The translations under genes and the position numbers were made by a program. DNA of 64,000 nt from Mycobacterium cookii (lineage in GTDB: Bacteria > Actinomycetota > Actinomycetes > Mycobacteriales > Mycobacteriaceae), in the NCBI RefSeq assembly GCF_010727945.1, contig NZ_AP022569.1:5022001-5086000 (forward strand). The letters run 5' to 3'. Positions within the stretch are counted from its first letter, which is position 1. The number at the start of each line of letters is the position of its first letter. Positions 1 to 8,243 of this stretch are shown one piece after another. A model generated the notes under the pieces. The model had not been told where the DNA came from. It did no database searches and saw only the letters and a program-made list of their open reading frames with translations.

Positions 1-1
1 C

Positions 2-526
2 ATCCACGATACTTTCACCGAGGTTGCCAACGCGGCTAACCGATATCCCGATGCGATCCGCGATTTGCTCCGGTCAGCTAATGCGTTGACAACGTCGATG
101 AGTAAGTCCACCAACGATTTCCATCGTGGTCTTGACTTCGCCAACAACGGCCTGCGAGCCGTGGCCGCCGGACGTAAGCAGCTCATCACGTTATTCGAGC
201 AACTCGACATCCTCGGCAAGATGTACACCGCGAAGGCAGTCGATATTATCGAATTCTTCGGTCTGCTTAACGAATTGGCTCGAGTGCTCGACCGCATCAC
301 GGTGTTTTACGGTCGGGAGGTCGCGCCGATCGTCAACGGAATCGAGGACATCACCGACACACTGGTCGCCCATCCCGACCGTCTTGGTGAGGCGCTCGAC
401 CAGCTGGGGCAGAGTCTCAACATCGTGGTGCCAATGCTCAGCGGGAACGGTGTCGTCTTCGATCAACACAAGCGACTGGTGCCCGGACAGGACCTGTGCC
501 TGCCCAATATCATGAGGAACTGTTGA
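2..526 (+). CDS. mceC: MceC-type Mce family protein, C-terminal part (5' end outside window)
   Basis: The reading frame is open from base 2 and ends with TGA at 524-526, so only about the last 174 residues are visible. They are helical and hydrophobic (residue pattern of long amphipathic helices with repeated Leu/Ile/Val), as expected for the C-terminal domain of an Mce substrate-binding subunit; the beta-strand MlaD domain lies off the left edge. Identification as the C subunit rests on position: the next four genes have the order D, lipoprotein E, F, Mce-associated. Mce proteins form an envelope-spanning lipid importer powered by YrbE permeases and an ATPase, which would lie upstream of this window. 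The stop is followed one base later by the next ATG. Which numbered mce locus this is cannot be told. Confidence 0.8.
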   Translation: MHDTFTEVANAANRYPDAIRDLLRSANALTTSMSKSTNDFHRGLDFANNGLRAVAAGRKQLITLFEQLDILGKMYTAKAVDIIEFFGLLNELARVLDRITVFYGREVAPIVNGIEDITDTLVAHPDRLGEALDQLGQSLNIVVPMLSGNGVVFDQHKRLVPGQDLCLPNIMRNC

Positions 527-527
527 C

Positions 528-1691
528 ATGACCGGGCCGTCGCCTGTCGGCTCGCGGTTGCGGTCCCCATCGGGTATCGCTGCAGTGGTGGTCGTCGTCG
601 TCGTCGCCGCGGTCGCGGCAGCGGTGATGATCGGCGCCAAGATCCTGATGCCCCAACACACCCGCGCGATGTGCGCCGAATTCGCTGACGCGGTCGGCCT
701 TTATCCGGGCAACAAGGTAGCGCTGCTGGGCATCGAGGTCGGCTCGACGACCGCGATCATCAACAAGCCCGACCACGTCGAGGTTGACTTCACCGTACCC
801 ACCGACCTCGACCTGCCGGCTGACGTCGGTGCGGTCACCTACTCGCAATCGATTGTCACAGACCGCCATATCGAACTGACCAAGCCTTACACCGGAGGCC
901 CGAAATTCACCGGGCCGGAGTGCATCAAGCTGAAGTCGACCAAAACCCCGATCAGTGTCAGCGAAACTTTCGCTGCCATAGGCAAACTCGCCGACGCCAT
1001 ATTGGATCCGCAAAACGGCCAAGACCCGTCCGAGGCCCCGGGTGTGCACGCGATCAACGAGAGCTTACGTGCGGCCGGTCGCTCGCTGGACGGCACTGGA
1101 CCCGGCCTCAACCAGACCCTGCGCAATCTGGTCACCATGCTCGCCGACCCCTATAAGGCCGACGCCGACTACCGGCAGCTATTCGAAAACAGTGAGATCC
1201 TCAGCTCAGAATTTCTCAAGAACTGGGACAGCTTCGCCTCGGTGATCCGAACCCTGCCGACCACAACCCAATTGATCGAGGGCCTGTCAGACAACTTCGG
1301 AGCGGCCCTCATCCATTTGTCCCACCTGCTGCCGATTTTGGTCGAGGCGATGAACCGGTGGGGGCCACGGCTCTATCAAAAACTTGACAAGGCGATCACC
1401 TGGATACGGGACGTGCTGAACAGACACACCCCGGCGATTCTCGCCATGATCAACTCGTGGCCGCAGTTCAGTCACTGGCTGAGCGATATCTACGAGCCGG
1501 CGTGGGGGACACACAACGTCACCTATATCCCACCGCAGGTGGCGATTTCGCCATCGCAGGCCGGTGCGATCTGTGAGGGTTTGCGAAAGCGCAATGTCCC
1601 GGGCGCAGCCGCGGCGTGCGCGTCGGGCAGCGCTTCGGATCCGGTCACCCTCGGCCTGACCGATCTCATCTTGGGGGCCGCGCTGCCATGA
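528..1691 (+). CDS. mceD: MceD-type Mce family protein
   Basis: A 387-residue Mce family protein. A short basic N-terminus is followed by one hydrophobic segment (about residues 17-40, very rich in Val and Ala), then the MlaD/Mce beta domain with the typical phrase AEFADAVGLYPGNKV (about 47-61) and the strand region up to about 130, then a long helical C-terminal part. It would be anchored in the inner membrane and contribute to the periplasmic lipid-transport tube. ATG at 528 lies one base after the stop of the preceding gene, and the ATGA at 1688-1691 couples it to the lipoprotein gene downstream. The D assignment comes from operon order (directly before the lipoprotein subunit). Confidence 0.88.
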   Translation: MTGPSPVGSRLRSPSGIAAVVVVVVVAAVAAAVMIGAKILMPQHTRAMCAEFADAVGLYPGNKVALLGIEVGSTTAIINKPDHVEVDFTVPTDLDLPADVGAVTYSQSIVTDRHIELTKPYTGGPKFTGPECIKLKSTKTPISVSETFAAIGKLADAILDPQNGQDPSEAPGVHAINESLRAAGRSLDGTGPGLNQTLRNLVTMLADPYKADADYRQLFENSEILSSEFLKNWDSFASVIRTLPTTTQLIEGLSDNFGAALIHLSHLLPILVEAMNRWGPRLYQKLDKAITWIRDVLNRHTPAILAMINSWPQFSHWLSDIYEPAWGTHNVTYIPPQVAISPSQAGAICEGLRKRNVPGAAAACASGSASDPVTLGLTDLILGAALP

Positions 1692-2758
1692 CGCGACAGT
1701 CGATGCGCGCCGCGCGCGTACTGCTGGCCTGGCTGCTAGCCGCGGTGGCCATCATCCCGGCGGCTGCATGTTCGTTGGACCCGACCCGGCTCCCGGTCCC
1801 GGGCGCTTACACGCCCCACCACACCTACCGAATCAAGATCGAGTTCTCCAGCGTGCTCAACCTCCCGGCCCGGGCCAAAGTGGACTCCGGGGGAGTGCAG
1901 ATCGGTGTGCTCGACCACGTGCAGCTCGAGGGCGCCACGGCGGTCGCGTACGTCGATATGTCCGGCGACACCAAGCTCCCTGGCAACATCCGCGCTGAGC
2001 TGCGCCAGGCCACCCCCCTCGGCGACATCTACATCGCGCTGGTGCCGCCCGAGGATCGGTCAGGGGATTTACCGAAAGCGCTGTTGCGGGACGGCGACAC
2101 CATCCCGTTGCGTAACACCGCGCCGGCCGACAACGTCGAAGACGTCCTGCGGTCGGTGTCCAACCTGGTGGCCGGCGGCGCAATTGGCACCCTGCAAAGC
2201 ACGGTGGTCAACCTCAACAAAGCGTTCCCGAAGGACCCCGCGGAGCTGACCCGGGTGCAGAAGACCATCGGCGGCGTACTCAATGACCTGGCAGCCAACC
2301 AGCACACCATGGACGGCATCTTGTCCAGCATGGAGAACATCACCACCAACTTGGCGGCCAATACCGACGTGTTCAACCGGCTGGTCGTCGAAGGCCCGCC
2401 GAAGCTCGAAGGGCTATCGGCGGTGACTGTCGCCATCCTTCGCGTCGTCGGTGACTCTCAGGATGTCGCCGATCTCGGCGGACAGCTCATCAATCCGATC
2501 GCCGGCGACTTGATCCAAATGCTTTCCTATATCACGCCGTTGGTGGGGACGCTGGCAACCGTTGACACCACCGTTCCGGTGATCGCCGACAAGTTAGTCG
2601 CGTTGTTGCACTACAAGCTCATCGGGTTCTTCCGCAATGGAGGGCCGAAATACATTGTTTCCGAACTTCACCCGCCGACCGGGCGTGAAGGCGTGGACCC
2701 CGCAGATAAGGCCGACCAGGCGGTCAGGGCGATGCAGTCCATGGGGCTGGTGCCATGA
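1688..2758 (+). CDS. mceE: MceE-type Mce lipoprotein
   Basis: A 356-residue protein starting at ATG 1688, which overlaps the previous stop as ATGA. The N-terminus is a lipoprotein signal: basic residues, a hydrophobic stretch (RVLLAWLLAAVAIIPA) and a lipobox ending AAAC, giving a lipid-modified Cys at about residue 27. Next comes an Mce/MlaD domain (HTYRIKIEFSSVLNLPARAKV, then GGVQIGVLDHV) and a helical C-terminal half. In mce operons the fifth subunit is the lipoprotein (LprK/LprL type), which matches the position here. It should sit on the outer face of the plasma membrane as part of the lipid uptake complex. ATGA at its end couples it to the next gene. Confidence 0.9.
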   Translation: MTRQSMRAARVLLAWLLAAVAIIPAAACSLDPTRLPVPGAYTPHHTYRIKIEFSSVLNLPARAKVDSGGVQIGVLDHVQLEGATAVAYVDMSGDTKLPGNIRAELRQATPLGDIYIALVPPEDRSGDLPKALLRDGDTIPLRNTAPADNVEDVLRSVSNLVAGGAIGTLQSTVVNLNKAFPKDPAELTRVQKTIGGVLNDLAANQHTMDGILSSMENITTNLAANTDVFNRLVVEGPPKLEGLSAVTVAILRVVGDSQDVADLGGQLINPIAGDLIQMLSYITPLVGTLATVDTTVPVIADKLVALLHYKLIGFFRNGGPKYIVSELHPPTGREGVDPADKADQAVRAMQSMGLVP

Positions 2759-3720
2759 AGTTCAATGCCCGCGTCACGCTGGTCATCCTTGCGGTGCTGA
2801 CGCTGCTGGGCGCGGTCTACATGTCGGTCGGCGTACTCGGTATAAGCCCGACAAAGCAGGTCACCCGACTCACGCTGCTGCTCAACACTTCCGGAGGTCT
2901 GTTGCCGACGTCCGACGTGACGATGCGCGGTATCAAGGTCGGCCGGGTGACCGGTATCGAGACCACGGCAACAGGGTTGGCGGTTTCGATCGACCTCGAC
3001 CGCGCGCACCCGGTGCCCGCCAACAGCCCGATCACCGTGGAAAACCTCTCCGCGGCCGGAGAGCAGTACATCGACTTCAAACCGAAAATCATTGCGCCGC
3101 CGTACTTTACTGACGGGGAGGTGATCCCTGCCGACCGGGTCTCACCGATGGTCACCGGTAGTGACTTGCTCACCAAGGCCAATGCCCTGATGTCGGCGCT
3201 CAACATCGACCAAATGCACATCGTCATCAGCAACGCCTCGGCGGCGTTCGCTGGCAACGACAACACAATCGATTCCCTGGCTACCACTGCCGGACTGACG
3301 GCCAAGGTGATCCACGACGAGAAGCAATTGCTGGCAACACTATTCAGCAACATCTCGACGTTCACCACCAACTTGGGCGAAATCAACGCCGGCGAATTGA
3401 TCAGCGAGACCGGCAAACTGCTTCCGCGGTCGGTGCCCGCATTTTTGCGACTGGTCCACGAAATCGAGACCCTTTCGCACACCGGCGTGGGCGTGGTAGG
3501 CCCTGACGATCCAGCCGGGGTCCTGGTAACGAAGTTAGGTCAGTACATCGACATGCTGGCCGGCCCGCTTAGTACCTTTACCACGGTCCTGCAACCTGCG
3601 GTCGCACCGCTACGCCCCATCAAGGTAGACGCCGGGCACTGGCTGGACTTTTGGGAATCGACGTTCAACGACAGTGGTGGTCTGAGGGTGCAACTCAACG
3701 TGCCCGAATGGCATCAGTGA
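2755..3720 (+). CDS. mceF: MceF-type Mce family protein
   Basis: A 321-residue Mce subunit beginning at ATG 2755 inside the ATGA overlap. It has an N-terminal membrane anchor (about residues 8-30, VTLVILAVLTLLGAVYMSVG) and a clear MlaD domain with the phrases LNTSGGLLPTSDVTMRGIKV and GRVTGIE, then AAGEQYIDF, all typical of the last Mce subunit. The C-terminal part is helical. At 321 residues it is shorter than many MceF proteins and lacks the long Pro-rich tail some have. It closes the run of Mce subunits and is followed after 34 bases by Mce-associated genes. Confidence 0.9.
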   Translation: MKFNARVTLVILAVLTLLGAVYMSVGVLGISPTKQVTRLTLLLNTSGGLLPTSDVTMRGIKVGRVTGIETTATGLAVSIDLDRAHPVPANSPITVENLSAAGEQYIDFKPKIIAPPYFTDGEVIPADRVSPMVTGSDLLTKANALMSALNIDQMHIVISNASAAFAGNDNTIDSLATTAGLTAKVIHDEKQLLATLFSNISTFTTNLGEINAGELISETGKLLPRSVPAFLRLVHEIETLSHTGVGVVGPDDPAGVLVTKLGQYIDMLAGPLSTFTTVLQPAVAPLRPIKVDAGHWLDFWESTFNDSGGLRVQLNVPEWHQ

Positions 3721-3754
3721 TCCCGCACGAAGCAACGGCAGAGAAGGATCTGGC

Positions 3755-4519
3755 ATGACCAATTCAATTGTCAGCGAAGGTGAAATGATGGACGACACCG
3801 AGAGCAAGGATGCCGCCGACGGCGCTGAAACCTTCGACGGGGCGCCGACGAAGCCGGTGGCTGACCCTGATGAGACAGACGGCTCCGATGGCGCCGCCGA
3901 GGATGATGCACACCCGAACCAGTCGTTGAGGTCGAGACTCTGGCCGCATAGTCCGCGGCGATGGGTTGCTGCCGTTCTCGTTGCGCTGGCGCTGGCCGCT
4001 GGAGTGTTCGGGTTTATGAAGTATCACCAAGTGACGGGTCAGCTCGCGGAACTGCGGCGGCAGCAAGCCGATCGGGACACCGTGTCGCAGCTGGCCAAGG
4101 ACTATGCGCTGAAGTCACTGACGTACAGCTTCGAAGATCCGGACGCCTTCTTCCGCTCAGTCGAAGACGGTGTGTCGCAGCAACTTAAAGACAAATACGT
4201 CAACGCCGCAGACCTGCTCAAGAACATCATGTTGCAGGCGCAGGTCACCTCGTCCGGTGAGGTGCTGGCGATCGACCCGATTTCCCAGCCTGGCGGGGCC
4301 TACCAGGTTGTGGTGTCGGCGCACCAAACCACCCGCAATCTGCAAAATCCGACGCCCAAGGTGTCGATCATCTTGCTGCAGGTCACCGTGAACAAGGCGG
4401 GCGATCACTGGCAGGTTTCCGATATCGGCCCCAAGACCGGCTCCCATCCGCCGGTCGAGGATCAGGTCCCGCCACCAGGGCCTCCTCTCGCCCCGGTCGA
4501 ACCGACTCCGAAACCGTAG
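3755..4519 (+). CDS. Mce-associated membrane protein
   Basis: A 254-residue protein with a long acidic, disordered N-terminus (rich in Asp/Glu/Ala), one transmembrane helix (about residues 69-88, RWVAAVLVALALAAGVFGFM), and an extracytoplasmic domain of mixed strands and helices ending in a Pro-rich tail. This is the standard layout of Mce-associated (Mas) proteins that follow mceF and are thought to stabilise the import complex. Start ATG 3755 is preceded by AGAAGGA at a good distance; a second ATG at 3785/3788 with GAAGG upstream is also possible and would shorten the acidic tail. Fold within the extracytoplasmic part resembles SnoaL/NTF2-like Mas proteins, inferred from context only. Confidence 0.85.
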   Translation: MTNSIVSEGEMMDDTESKDAADGAETFDGAPTKPVADPDETDGSDGAAEDDAHPNQSLRSRLWPHSPRRWVAAVLVALALAAGVFGFMKYHQVTGQLAELRRQQADRDTVSQLAKDYALKSLTYSFEDPDAFFRSVEDGVSQQLKDKYVNAADLLKNIMLQAQVTSSGEVLAIDPISQPGGAYQVVVSAHQTTRNLQNPTPKVSIILLQVTVNKAGDHWQVSDIGPKTGSHPPVEDQVPPPGPPLAPVEPTPKP

Positions 4520-4528
4520 GCGCGCAAC

Positions 4529-5302
4529 GTGAAGCGGCTGCCGCTGCGGGTCGCTCTCATGACGACCGTCGCCGCGGGCACGGTGTGGCCAGTGGCGGCC
4601 GCTGACACCACGCTGCCACCGTGCTCGCAAACGGCCGCGATCATCAGCCCTAAAGCCACGTCGCCCCACACTGACTGCCGAATGCATTCCGGCGCTCTTG
4701 ATTTCGCTGTCACCTACTGGACCACGCCCGAGTTGCCCGCCCCCCGGGCGGTGAAGGTTACCGCGACCGACTCGTCGGGTGCGGTGGCGCAAACGATCGA
4801 TGAGTTGCTGGAACCCTCGAGCCCGGGCGGCGTCGGGTTGCAAGACATTGACGGCGACGGCCGCGACGAGTTGATCATCCCGATCGCCCAACATCTGTTC
4901 AACGGCGGCGCCAACACCCGCTTCTCGGTATGGCGCGCACCGGGGGACCGCCAGCATTTCGAACGCACCCAGATGGTCGGACAGGCCGTCTACCCCAGCG
5001 GCGACGGCTATCTGGTGACCAACGGCGGCGCGCTGGAGAGCCGGGACCTCACCTTCTATCTGCCCACCGGAGCCGGGTACACACTCGTCGTGGTGTTGAC
5101 CATCGAGGCGGAGGAGGTGGATCCGGACACGCACCGGGTGCTGACCGTCGTTTGCCGGGCCCACCAGGAAGACGGCCTCCACGCTGTCGACATGAACATC
5201 CACCAGGCTGAGGACACCTTCTGTGCATCACCGGCCGCCAAAGCCATCTGGCCTGACGCCGAGCGGATTTCAATTCGACACTGGCGCCGAGGGCAGGGGT
5301 AG
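4529..5302 (+). CDS. secreted protein downstream of mce operon, FG-GAP-like motif
   Basis: A 257-residue protein from a GTG at 4529, nine bases after the previous stop, so it is probably the last gene of the mce operon. It has a signal peptide (KRLPLRVALMTTVAAG up to VAAAD, cleavage near residue 25). Mature Cys residues (about 32, 50, 208 and 230) could form disulphides. The phrase DIDGDGRDELIIPIA (about residues 110-124) looks like a calcium-binding FG-GAP/dockerin-type DxDGDG loop. I do not recognise the family and no enzymatic motif is apparent. Position suggests an exported accessory of the Mce importer, but that is inference. Confidence 0.7.
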   Translation: MKRLPLRVALMTTVAAGTVWPVAAADTTLPPCSQTAAIISPKATSPHTDCRMHSGALDFAVTYWTTPELPAPRAVKVTATDSSGAVAQTIDELLEPSSPGGVGLQDIDGDGRDELIIPIAQHLFNGGANTRFSVWRAPGDRQHFERTQMVGQAVYPSGDGYLVTNGGALESRDLTFYLPTGAGYTLVVVLTIEAEEVDPDTHRVLTVVCRAHQEDGLHAVDMNIHQAEDTFCASPAAKAIWPDAERISIRHWRRGQG

Positions 5303-5341
5303 CTTTCGGTCTCTGGCGAGCAGGTCGCGGCCGGCCGATCC

Positions 5342-5719
5342 CTATGGCCCGCAATAGTCGCGAGCCGCGGCCAACCGGTGCCTGGCCTCGGCGAGATCGC
5401 TGGCGAGTTGTGCTGGGTTTGCCGGTCGGTAGGGGTCACTGGCGTCGATCTGCGATGCCAGCATGTCCGAGCGAATCCGAAGATCGACTGCGGCTGGACT
5501 TCGCAGGCCGTGCAACGGTGCCAGGGCGTTCCGAATCTGGCTTGCCACGTAAGACGGCGTGCCGGAAGGGGAAACCAGGTTGAACCCGCGCTCCAGCTGA
5601 TCGGCTGCCGGCAGGATGACGGCGCAGTCCGCGTCACCCGCAGCCGCCGCCGTCGCAACTGTCAGACACGTTGCGACCGCGGCAACTGACAGCGGCACAC
5701 TGAGAATTCGTCGAGACAT
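5342..5719 (-). CDS. small secreted protein, unknown function
   Basis: A 125-residue protein if started at ATG 5719 (an ATG two codons upstream at 5725 is equally possible; the longer reading frame to 5794 adds a stretch that does not look like a signal). The N-terminus is a clear Sec signal (SRRILSVPLSVAAVATCLTVATAAAA). The mature part is about 100 residues, helical, Ala/Leu/Arg-rich, with a Cys near each end (DADCAVILPAADQLERGF and the terminal DYCGP), which could form one disulphide. No family recognised. It is transcribed towards the mce operon, with about 40 bases between the two stops. Confidence 0.72.
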   Translation of the reverse strand: MSRRILSVPLSVAAVATCLTVATAAAAGDADCAVILPAADQLERGFNLVSPSGTPSYVASQIRNALAPLHGLRSPAAVDLRIRSDMLASQIDASDPYRPANPAQLASDLAEARHRLAAARDYCGP

Positions 5720-5810
5720 TGGCATTACGTTCGCACTGCATTGGTGGTTCTGTCGCGATTTTTGCGCGATCGAGAGGCTGTTCGGACAACGCACAATGCC
5801 GCGGTCAGAA

Positions 5811-6701
5811 TTAACGCACCACGAGCACCGGAATCCTCGCTCTGTTGACCACCGCCGCCCCGACCGATCCCAGCAGCGTGCCCCTGGTCCGGCTGCAGCC
5901 GTGGCTGCCGACCACGAGCAGTTGCGCCTGCTCGGACGCCTCGATCAGCCAGCGTGCCGGATCGCCAATTTCGACGATGCGGCGGATCCCCACGTCGGGA
6001 TAGCGTTCGTGCCAACCCGCCAGCCGTTCGGCGAGCGTTTCCTCCTCCTCGGCTAGCTGCGCGTCCCATTTGGAGTCTTGGAGAAACCTGGTGGAGTCGG
6101 TGAACCGGGGGTTATCCCAGGCGTGCAAAGCCGTCAGGCCGACGCCTCGTCGGGAGGCTTCCTCAAATGCGATGGCAGTCGCCGCCTCCGATGCCGGTGA
6201 CCCGTCGATGCCCACCAGCACCGGCGCCCGTGCGACATTGCCGATCTTGGCTTCGTCGTCGTGGATCACGGCGACCGGGCAATGCGCGTGGTAGACCAAT
6301 GCCGAACTCACCGAGCCCAGGAAACTGCGGGCCAGCACGCTGCCTTGCCCCCGGTGGCCGACGACGACCATCTCCGCCTCTGCGGAGATGTCGACGAGCG
6401 TCGGGACGGTGGCGGAATGCAACACCCTGCTTTCGATCTCCACTGGACCGCACTCGCGAGTGCTCTGCTCGGCGACTTTGATCGCCGACCCAATGACATC
6501 GCGTGCTCCTCGCTTCTGTCGCTGTCCGCCGAACAGCGTGGCCTCCTCGAACCACGCCGGGACGGGGGCATCGACGACATGGAGCAGCGTCAGTGGCAAT
6601 TTCCGAAGTGCTGCATCACGCGCCGCCCACCGGACAGCGCCCAGTGCCGCTGCTGAGCCATCAACGCCTGCCACGATCGCGCGAGGTAGTGGTTGCCACA
6701 T
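5811..6701 (-). CDS. universal stress protein, two tandem USP domains
   Basis: A 296-residue protein with two UspA domains. Each ends with the ATP-binding pattern G-x2-G-x9-G-(S/T): the first at VVGHRGQGSVLARSFLGSVSS and the second at VVGSHGCSRTRGTLLGSVGAA, and each opens with a VGVDGS-type strand (IVAGVDGSAAALGAV; VLVGIDGSPASEAA). Tandem USPs of this size are numerous in mycobacteria, where several belong to the DosR dormancy regulon. Start ATG 6701 is chosen because AGGGGAGA lies just upstream and the first USP strand begins a few residues later; the longer reading frame to 6803 adds unsupported sequence. A weak DosR-like site lies 88 bases upstream of the start. Confidence 0.93.
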   Translation of the reverse strand: MWQPLPRAIVAGVDGSAAALGAVRWAARDAALRKLPLTLLHVVDAPVPAWFEEATLFGGQRQKRGARDVIGSAIKVAEQSTRECGPVEIESRVLHSATVPTLVDISAEAEMVVVGHRGQGSVLARSFLGSVSSALVYHAHCPVAVIHDDEAKIGNVARAPVLVGIDGSPASEAATAIAFEEASRRGVGLTALHAWDNPRFTDSTRFLQDSKWDAQLAEEEETLAERLAGWHERYPDVGIRRIVEIGDPARWLIEASEQAQLLVVGSHGCSRTRGTLLGSVGAAVVNRARIPVLVVR

Positions 6702-6789
6702 TTCAGTTCTCCCCTGATCGGCGATGTACCCATCGGCAGGGTCGCTCAGCGAGGCCGTGACCGTCAGGGCCGAAAGAGCCGCAAGTCGA

Positions 6790-6803
6790 GGGACCAAAGG
6801 CAC
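6790..6803 (-). promoter_or_regulatory. candidate DosR-like box upstream of the universal stress gene
   Basis: Read on the minus strand this is GTGCCTTTGGTCCC, which matches 11 of 14 positions of the core GGGACTTTAGTCCC of the DosR (DevR) consensus. The right half (CTTTnGTCCC) is well kept, the left half is degenerate. It lies 88 bases before the universal stress ATG, a normal distance for such a site. The match is weak enough to arise by chance, so this is a candidate only. Confidence 0.3.
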
Positions 6804-6887
6804 CCTTTGAGGGCCTAACCAGGCTGGCCGACGCGGCGGCGCTGGCGACCACGACGTTTCGCAGGTGAGTGTCCGACCCGAGCCCGA

Positions 6888-7874
6888 TCACGTTGACGAG
6901 ACGGGCTGTCGAACTTCGGATTTCGGCCTAAACGATTCGATCGTCTCGAGCAGGAGTGCGGGGCCTTCGGCTTCCCAATTCAGCATGTGGCCGGCCTCAG
7001 GCACCGTGATCAATCGCGCGCCGGGCACGCCGGCGGCAAGGCGTTCGGCATGACCGCGGGGCGTGCTGCGATCGGCAGTACCCACCATCACGGCGGTCGG
7101 CACCCGGATTTCAGCTAGACGTGGGTATCGATCCTCCCGCGCGAACGCACGCGCAATCGGTAGTAATGCTTGGTGGTGCTGCTGAGCGAAAACCTCCCGG
7201 AAAACCGAAATCATCGCCGGTGATGGCCGTGTCCCGCTTTGGGCGGCGCCGAACAACGTGCCAACTGTCCTGTTGCGCAACAGCTTTTGCAAAAGCCCGC
7301 TCTGCAGCAATGGCATCTGCAACCGCATCAACGGTGCGCCATCCTGAATACGTCCGGCCCACGTCGCGAAAAGGACCAGACCGCGCAGCCGCTGTGCCAG
7401 ATCCGGGTAGTCGAGCACAGCACGGATCGCGACGAATCCTCCCATCGAGTGTCCGACCAGAACCCCGTCGTGCACGTCGAACTGCTCCAGAACCGCGACG
7501 TAGTCGCGCGCCATGGCCGCAGAGCCGCTTCCGTCCGAACCCAACGTCGAACGCCCGTGCCCCCGCTGGTCGAAAGCGATCACTCGATGGCCGCGCTCAA
7601 CGAGAGCGTTCCACACGAGGTTCCATTCGACCGCCGTCACGCCAAACCCGTGGGCCAGCACCACAGCGGGACCCTCGCCGGCCGATATTGCCCGCAACAC
7701 CGTTCCGTCCGGACGGTTGATGAAAACGTCCTCGCCGTCAAGCTCGCGGGCAAGCCGCTCGCGCGGATAGGGGTCCGGGTTGGCTTCGATCCGCGCGACG
7801 TAGTGATGAATCGCCCGCCAGCCTGTCGCACCGAGGGCGGCGGCCAGGACGCCGACGATCGCTCGGGTTCTCAT
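6888..7874 (-). CDS. alpha/beta hydrolase
   Basis: A 328-residue alpha/beta hydrolase. An N-terminal hydrophobic stretch (TRAIVGVLAAALGATGW) may anchor or export it. The core shows the oxyanion loop HGFG (about residue 75), nucleophile elbow GHSMGG (about 142-147), acid VGTADRSTP (about 264) and the catalytic His in EAGHMLNWE (about 292), so the Ser-Asp-His triad is complete. A cap region rich in Leu/Gln lies between strands 6 and 7. Substrate cannot be read from sequence; esterase, lipase or epoxide-hydrolase-like activity are all possible. Start is ATG 7874, 21 bases after the stop of the small secreted protein gene upstream, so the two may be cotranscribed. Confidence 0.9.
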   Translation of the reverse strand: MRTRAIVGVLAAALGATGWRAIHHYVARIEANPDPYPRERLARELDGEDVFINRPDGTVLRAISAGEGPAVVLAHGFGVTAVEWNLVWNALVERGHRVIAFDQRGHGRSTLGSDGSGSAAMARDYVAVLEQFDVHDGVLVGHSMGGFVAIRAVLDYPDLAQRLRGLVLFATWAGRIQDGAPLMRLQMPLLQSGLLQKLLRNRTVGTLFGAAQSGTRPSPAMISVFREVFAQQHHQALLPIARAFAREDRYPRLAEIRVPTAVMVGTADRSTPRGHAERLAAGVPGARLITVPEAGHMLNWEAEGPALLLETIESFRPKSEVRQPVSST

Positions 7875-7895
7875 GCCGGCTGGACGTCCACGGCC

Positions 7896-8138
7896 CTACG
7901 GCATCTGCTGCAGGACGGAGAAAGGTCCCTGGGCAACGCCGGGGGACGGTGCCTGGTGCAGGACGGAGAACGGCCCGTGATGGGTGTGGACCATCGGGGA
8001 GCGGGGCACAGGAGGTGGCGTCCACGTGCCATGGGCGTGCGCCGTACCGGCGAACCCGAAGACCAGCGAGGCGCCGAAGGCCAGTACCGCAACGGTGAAT
8101 GTGACCGCGTTCCGGATGCTGGGGGCCAGGGTGGTCAT
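7896..8138 (-). CDS. 80-residue secreted peptide-like protein with duplicated C-terminal motif
   Basis: A small protein with a hydrophobic signal (VTFTVAVLAFGASLVFGFAGTAHA) predicted to be cleaved near residue 35, leaving only about 45 residues. The mature part begins HGTWTPPPVPRSP and contains two copies of GPFSVL(H/Q)Q separated by 16 residues; the second copy sits at the very C-terminus. Pro, His and Gly content is high. I do not recognise it. It precedes the hydrolase gene by 21 bases. It could be a processed peptide, a cell-wall peptide or a small metal-binding protein; nothing in the sequence decides. ATG 8138 has GGAAGGA just upstream, which supports the start. Confidence 0.68.
   Translation of the reverse strand: MTTLAPSIRNAVTFTVAVLAFGASLVFGFAGTAHAHGTWTPPPVPRSPMVHTHHGPFSVLHQAPSPGVAQGPFSVLQQMP
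7909..7979 (-). repeat. two direct copies of a ~20-base unit encoding GPFSVL(H/Q)Q
   Basis: TGCAGGACGGAGAA occurs at 7909 and again at 7957, each followed by a similar GGTCC/GGCCC stretch. The 48-base spacing keeps the reading frame, so it produces the duplicated peptide motif of the small secreted protein. Confidence 0.75.
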
Positions 8139-8243
8139 CGGGTCCTTCCCTCGGGCCGTGTCCGGCTTTTTCGTCGCCGTCGTGAACCTTAACCCAGTGA
8201 ACGGGATGGTCCGGCTCGGCAGCGCCGTAACCCGTGCGGGCAG

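Noticed and set aside
4157..5203. 348-codon minus-strand frame opposite the Mce-associated genes
   Set aside because: Asp/Arg/Gly-rich antisense shadow of the plus-strand genes at 3755-5302, which have a signal peptide and membrane helix.
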